Assembly (NCBI RefSeq): GCF_005938675.2
Contig: NZ_VCCH02000042.1
Location: forward strand, 1-64,000
Source of the DNA: Mycobacterium sp. KBS0706
GTDB taxonomy: Bacteria > Pseudomonadota > Alphaproteobacteria > DSM-16000 > Inquilinaceae
Length of the DNA stretch: 64,000 nt
Direction: 5' to 3'
The notes under the pieces are model-generated. The model ran no database searches. It had not been told where the DNA came from and saw only the letters and a list, made by a program, of their open reading frames with translations. Each line of letters opens with the position of its first letter. Positions within the stretch are counted from its first letter, which is position 1. Shown here piece by piece: positions 61,484 through 64,000 of the stretch. The translations under genes and the position numbers were made by a program.

Positions 61484-62439
61484 GCCTCGACTCCCATCAG
61501 CGACCGGCCGAACTGGTCGGGGTCGAAGGGCCGCAGGTCGTCGATGCTCTCGCCGACGCCGATCGCGTGCACCGGCAGGCCGAAGCGCTCGGCCAGGGCC
61601 ACCAGCACGCCGCCGCGGGCGCTGCCGTCCAGCTTGGTCAGGACCAGCCCTGTGACCGAAACCATGTCGCGGAACACCTCGACCTGGCTGTGCGCGTTCT
61701 GGCCGGTGGTCGCGTCCAGCACCAGCAGCACGTCGTGCGGCGCCGTCGGATCGATCTTCTTCAGCACGCGGATGATCTTGGCCAGCTCGGCCATCAGATT
61801 GTCCTTGTTCTGCAGCCGGCCGGCAGTGTCGATCAGCAGCACGTCGCGGCCCTCGGCCCTGGCCCGGGTCAGGGCGTCGAAGGACAGGCCGGCGGCGTCG
61901 GCACCGGGAGCGGCGGTGACCACCGGGCAGCCGGAGCGCTCGCCCCAGACCTGCAGCTGGTGCACCGCGGCGGCGCGGAAGGTGTCGCCGGCGGCGATCA
62001 TCACGGACTTGCCGGCCTCGCGCCACTGCTTGGCCAGCTTGCCGATGGTGGTGGTCTTGCCGGTGCCGTTGACCCCGACCACCAGCACCACCTGCGGCTT
62101 GCGCCCGGGCGACAGGGTCAGCGGCTTGGCCACCGGGCGCAGGATCTGCGCCACATGGTCGGCCAGGGCGCGGCGGACCTCGTCATCCGTCACCTCCTTG
62201 CCGAAGCGGGTGCGGGCCAGCTCGGCGGTCAGCTTGGCAGCGGTGGCCGGGCCGAGATCGGCCTGGATCAGCAGCTCCTCCAGCTCTTCCAGCGTCGCAT
62301 CGTCCAGCTTGCGCTTGGTGAAGATGCTGCTGATGCCGTCGGTCAGCTTGGCGGAGGAGCGCGACAGCCCCTCCTTCAGTCGGGTGAACCACCCTTTTTT
62401 CGGCGCCCCTGCGCCGTTATCGGTCATTGGGTCTGTCAT
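61480..62439 (-). CDS. ftsY: signal recognition particle receptor FtsY
   Basis: 319 residues. Helical N-domain (KKGWFTRLKEGLSRSSAKLTDG), then the SRP GTPase: VVGVNGTGKTTTIGKLA (P-loop), DTFRAAAVHQLQVW, LIDTAGRLQNKDNLM, TKLDGSARGGVL and GVGESIDDLRPF. Docks ribosome-SRP complexes at the membrane. The acidic A-domain is short, as in many alphaproteobacteria. First gene of an operon with amn. Confidence 0.97.
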   Translation of the reverse strand: MTDPMTDNGAGAPKKGWFTRLKEGLSRSSAKLTDGISSIFTKRKLDDATLEELEELLIQADLGPATAAKLTAELARTRFGKEVTDDEVRRALADHVAQILRPVAKPLTLSPGRKPQVVLVVGVNGTGKTTTIGKLAKQWREAGKSVMIAAGDTFRAAAVHQLQVWGERSGCPVVTAAPGADAAGLSFDALTRARAEGRDVLLIDTAGRLQNKDNLMAELAKIIRVLKKIDPTAPHDVLLVLDATTGQNAHSQVEVFRDMVSVTGLVLTKLDGSARGGVLVALAERFGLPVHAIGVGESIDDLRPFDPDQFGRSLMGVEA

Positions 62440-62520
62440 GCGCGCTTCTTAACACGCCGCATGTGACCTCCGTAAGTCGGCGCCGCGCGGGGCAGGGGCG
62501 CCGCGGGCGGGGGCATCCGG

Positions 62521-62946
62521 TCAGCCGAGCGCCTTGGAGAATCGCACGCCCGTGGCCGCGTAGCCGAGCCGCTCATACAGCCGGTGCGCCTCTGCACGAT
62601 GGATGCTGGGATTGACCGTCGCGCGCCGGGTGCCGGCGTCGCGCAGCCACTGCTCGCCGCGCTCGACCAGCCGGGCAGCGATGCCGCGGCCGCGGAACTC
62701 GGAGGAGACCACCAGGGCGACGATCGCGCCCAGCAGGTCGCTGCGGTAGAGGGAGGGCGACACCGTGACGCCGACCATGCCGGCGACGGCGCCGTCCGCC
62801 TCCGCCACGAAGGTGGCGAAGTCCGCTCGGCCGCGCAGGACTTCCAGCCGCGCCGCCATCTCCTCCGCCGTGGTCGGATAGCCCAGTTCGGCCATCAGGG
62901 GCGCCAGCGCCGGGGCGTCCGCCGCCGTGGCAGGCCGTATGTCCAT
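62521..62946 (-). CDS. GNAT family N-acetyltransferase
   Basis: 141 residues from ATG 62946. MDIRPATAADAPALAPLMAELGYPTTAEEMAARL, LVVSSEFRGRGIAARLVERGEQWL (acetyl-CoA loop R-G-R-G-I-A) and HRAEAHRLYERLGYAATGVRFSK are the standard GNAT elements. Small stand-alone enzyme, acceptor unknown. The longer upstream frame runs through the TPP riboswitch region and is not used. Confidence 0.9.
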   Translation of the reverse strand: MDIRPATAADAPALAPLMAELGYPTTAEEMAARLEVLRGRADFATFVAEADGAVAGMVGVTVSPSLYRSDLLGAIVALVVSSEFRGRGIAARLVERGEQWLRDAGTRRATVNPSIHRAEAHRLYERLGYAATGVRFSKALG

Positions 62947-63081
62947 AGTGCTGCCGATCCCTATCCGCGATGCCGACGCGGCCGATCCTAGACCAGGGGC
63001 TCCGGTTTCCACCGTCCGGAAAAGCACGGGCCGACCCGCAGAAAAGGGTTGCAACCCATCTGCCTCCGGGACTGAAATGGC

Positions 63082-63164
63082 GGCTCGGCTGGGGTGCCCA
63101 CCGTTACGGCGGGCTGAGATCATACCCATCGAACCTGACCTGGATCATGCCAGCGGAGGGAGCC
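63082..63164 (+). promoter_or_regulatory. TPP riboswitch (THI element)
   Basis: GGCTCGGCTGGGGTGCCC ... GGGCTGAGATCATACCC ... ATCGAACCTGACCTGGATCATGCCAGCGGAGGGAGCC. CTGAGA, ACCTGACCTGGATCATGCCAGCG and the closing P1 stem GGCTC/GAGCC are the conserved thiamine pyrophosphate aptamer. It ends 5 bp before the ATG of thiO and so probably controls translation. Confidence 0.96.
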
Positions 63165-63168
63165 TGAG

Positions 63169-64000
63169 ATGACCGGCATTCCGATTCCGTCCCCGTTGCA
63201 GGCCGAGTCCGTCGGCCCGACGCCGTTGCGCGGCCAATGGCCCGACGTCGCGCCGCTTCGCGGCGCGAGACCTCGCGTCGCCATCATCGGCGCCGGGGTC
63301 AACGGCCTGGCCATCGGCTGGCGTCTGGCCCGGGCCGGCTGTCCCGTCGACGTCTATGACCGCGGGCCGGTCGGGCGCGAGGCCAGCTGGGCCGCCGCCG
63401 GCATGCTCGCCGCCGGGCTCGAGGCCGAGCCGGGGGAGGAGGCGCTGTTCGGCCTGTGCCGCCGCGCCCAGGACCTGTGGCCCGGCTTCGCCCGCGAGGT
63501 CGAGGCCGCGTCCGACCGGCCGATCGGCTATCGCGACGAGGGCACGCTGGCCGTGGCCCTGACCCGCGACGACGCGGCGGAGCTGCGCTTCTCCGCCGAG
63601 TACCAGGCGAAGCTCGGCGTCGATCTGCGCTGGCTGACCGGCGCCGAGCTGCTCAAGTGCGAACCGATGCTGCGGCCGGGCCTGGCCGCCGCCGTGCACA
63701 GCCCGGCCGACCACCAGGTCGACAACCGCTGGCTGGTGCCGGCGCTGGTCGAGGCGCTGCGCCGCGCCGGCGGCGGGCTGCGCGACCATGCGGAAGTCGA
63801 GTCCGTGATCCTGGATCACGGCCGGGCGAGCGGCGTGGTGGTCGCCGGCGAGGCGCGGCCGGCCGACGTCGTGGTGCTGGCCGCCGGCGCCTGGTCGGGC
63901 GGCATCCCCGGCATCCCGCGCGAGGCGCTGCCGCCGGTCCGGCCGGTCAAGGGCCAGATGCTGGCGCTGCAGATGGACCCGGCGGCGCCGCTGCTGCGCC
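63169..64000 (+). CDS. thiO: glycine oxidase ThiO (3' end beyond window)
   Basis: Open from ATG 63169 to the window end, about 277 residues visible. After a 37-residue polar leader, RVAIIGAGVNGLAIGWRLARAGCPVDVYDRG is the FAD-binding site. EASWAAAGMLAAGLEAEPGEEALF and a late RPVKGQML match ThiO-type glycine oxidases, which make dehydroglycine for the thiazole half of thiamine. The immediate TPP riboswitch supports this. Further thi genes are expected downstream. Confidence 0.95.
   Translation, partial: MTGIPIPSPLQAESVGPTPLRGQWPDVAPLRGARPRVAIIGAGVNGLAIGWRLARAGCPVDVYDRGPVGREASWAAAGMLAAGLEAEPGEEALFGLCRRAQDLWPGFAREVEAASDRPIGYRDEGTLAVALTRDDAAELRFSAEYQAKLGVDLRWLTGAELLKCEPMLRPGLAAAVHSPADHQVDNRWLVPALVEALRRAGGGLRDHAEVESVILDHGRASGVVVAGEARPADVVVLAAGAWSGGIPGIPREALPPVRPVKGQMLALQMDPAAPLLR

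Overview
The window is about 64 kb of a GC-rich bacterial chromosome packed with housekeeping and metabolic genes on both strands. Gene content points to an alphaproteobacterium, most likely of the Rhodospirillales/Azospirillaceae/Inquilinus type. The indicators are a TIGR02302-family membrane protein, a ZapE/AFG1 ATPase, a bacterial homospermidine synthase, a B12-dependent ribonucleotide reductase (NrdJ), a DUF2125 protein, a sdhCDAB operon and the argH-lptM-lysA order. The genus is my inference; no rRNA or tRNA gene is visible to fix it. No prophage, transposase or CRISPR array is seen.

Layout. 0-8 kb: 3' end of a SleB-like cell-wall hydrolase, an MFS transporter, a TAXI solute-binding protein, a structured leader resembling a SAM-I-clan riboswitch in front of metA, a GST, an M17 peptidase, a MarR regulator and an NlpC/P60 hydrolase. 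8-18.5 kb: 2-hydroxyacid dehydrogenase, cysE, arylamine N-acetyltransferase, mntH/mntR with a palindromic operator, a divergent LysR/SDR pair, zapE, and a homospermidine synthase-GNAT operon. 18.5-24.6 kb: sdhCDAB ending in a clear terminator, a vapBC-citE-like operon with a palindromic operator, two tandem 25-residue membrane micro-ORFs (one frameshifted), and a TlpA thioredoxin. 24.6-31 kb: argH-lptM-lysA, the TIGR02302 protein and a threonine dehydratase.

31-42.8 kb: zinc-ribbon protein, YdcF, PlsC, an unknown polytopic membrane protein, DoxX, a TetR regulator divergent from a class C beta-lactamase-like hydrolase, an orphan 421-residue protein with an internal repeat behind a long imperfect inverted repeat, nrdJ, ChaC-like cyclotransferase and DUF2125. 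42.8-50.7 kb: chorismate mutase-hisC-tyrA operon (aromatic amino acids), a methyltransferase, a striking trypsin-like protease/DNA-RNA nuclease fusion, gloB, GST and a DUF985 cupin. 50.8-62.5 kb: two DMT exporters, YdcF/TPR protein, GNAT, a pair of unknown secreted proteins (DUF3142 plus a 744-residue protein), and the operon ftsY-amn-Nudix/alpha-beta hydrolase fusion-SDR. 62.5-64 kb: GNAT, then a TPP riboswitch controlling thiO, which runs off the end.

Several intergenic gaps hold large inverted repeats of the REP type, of at least four sequence families. The most unusual items are the protease-nuclease fusion (46822-48714), the metA leader (3054-3199), the repeat-bearing orphan protein (37471-38736), the tandem micro-ORFs (23754-24026) and the Nudix/ABHD fusion (58177-60015).
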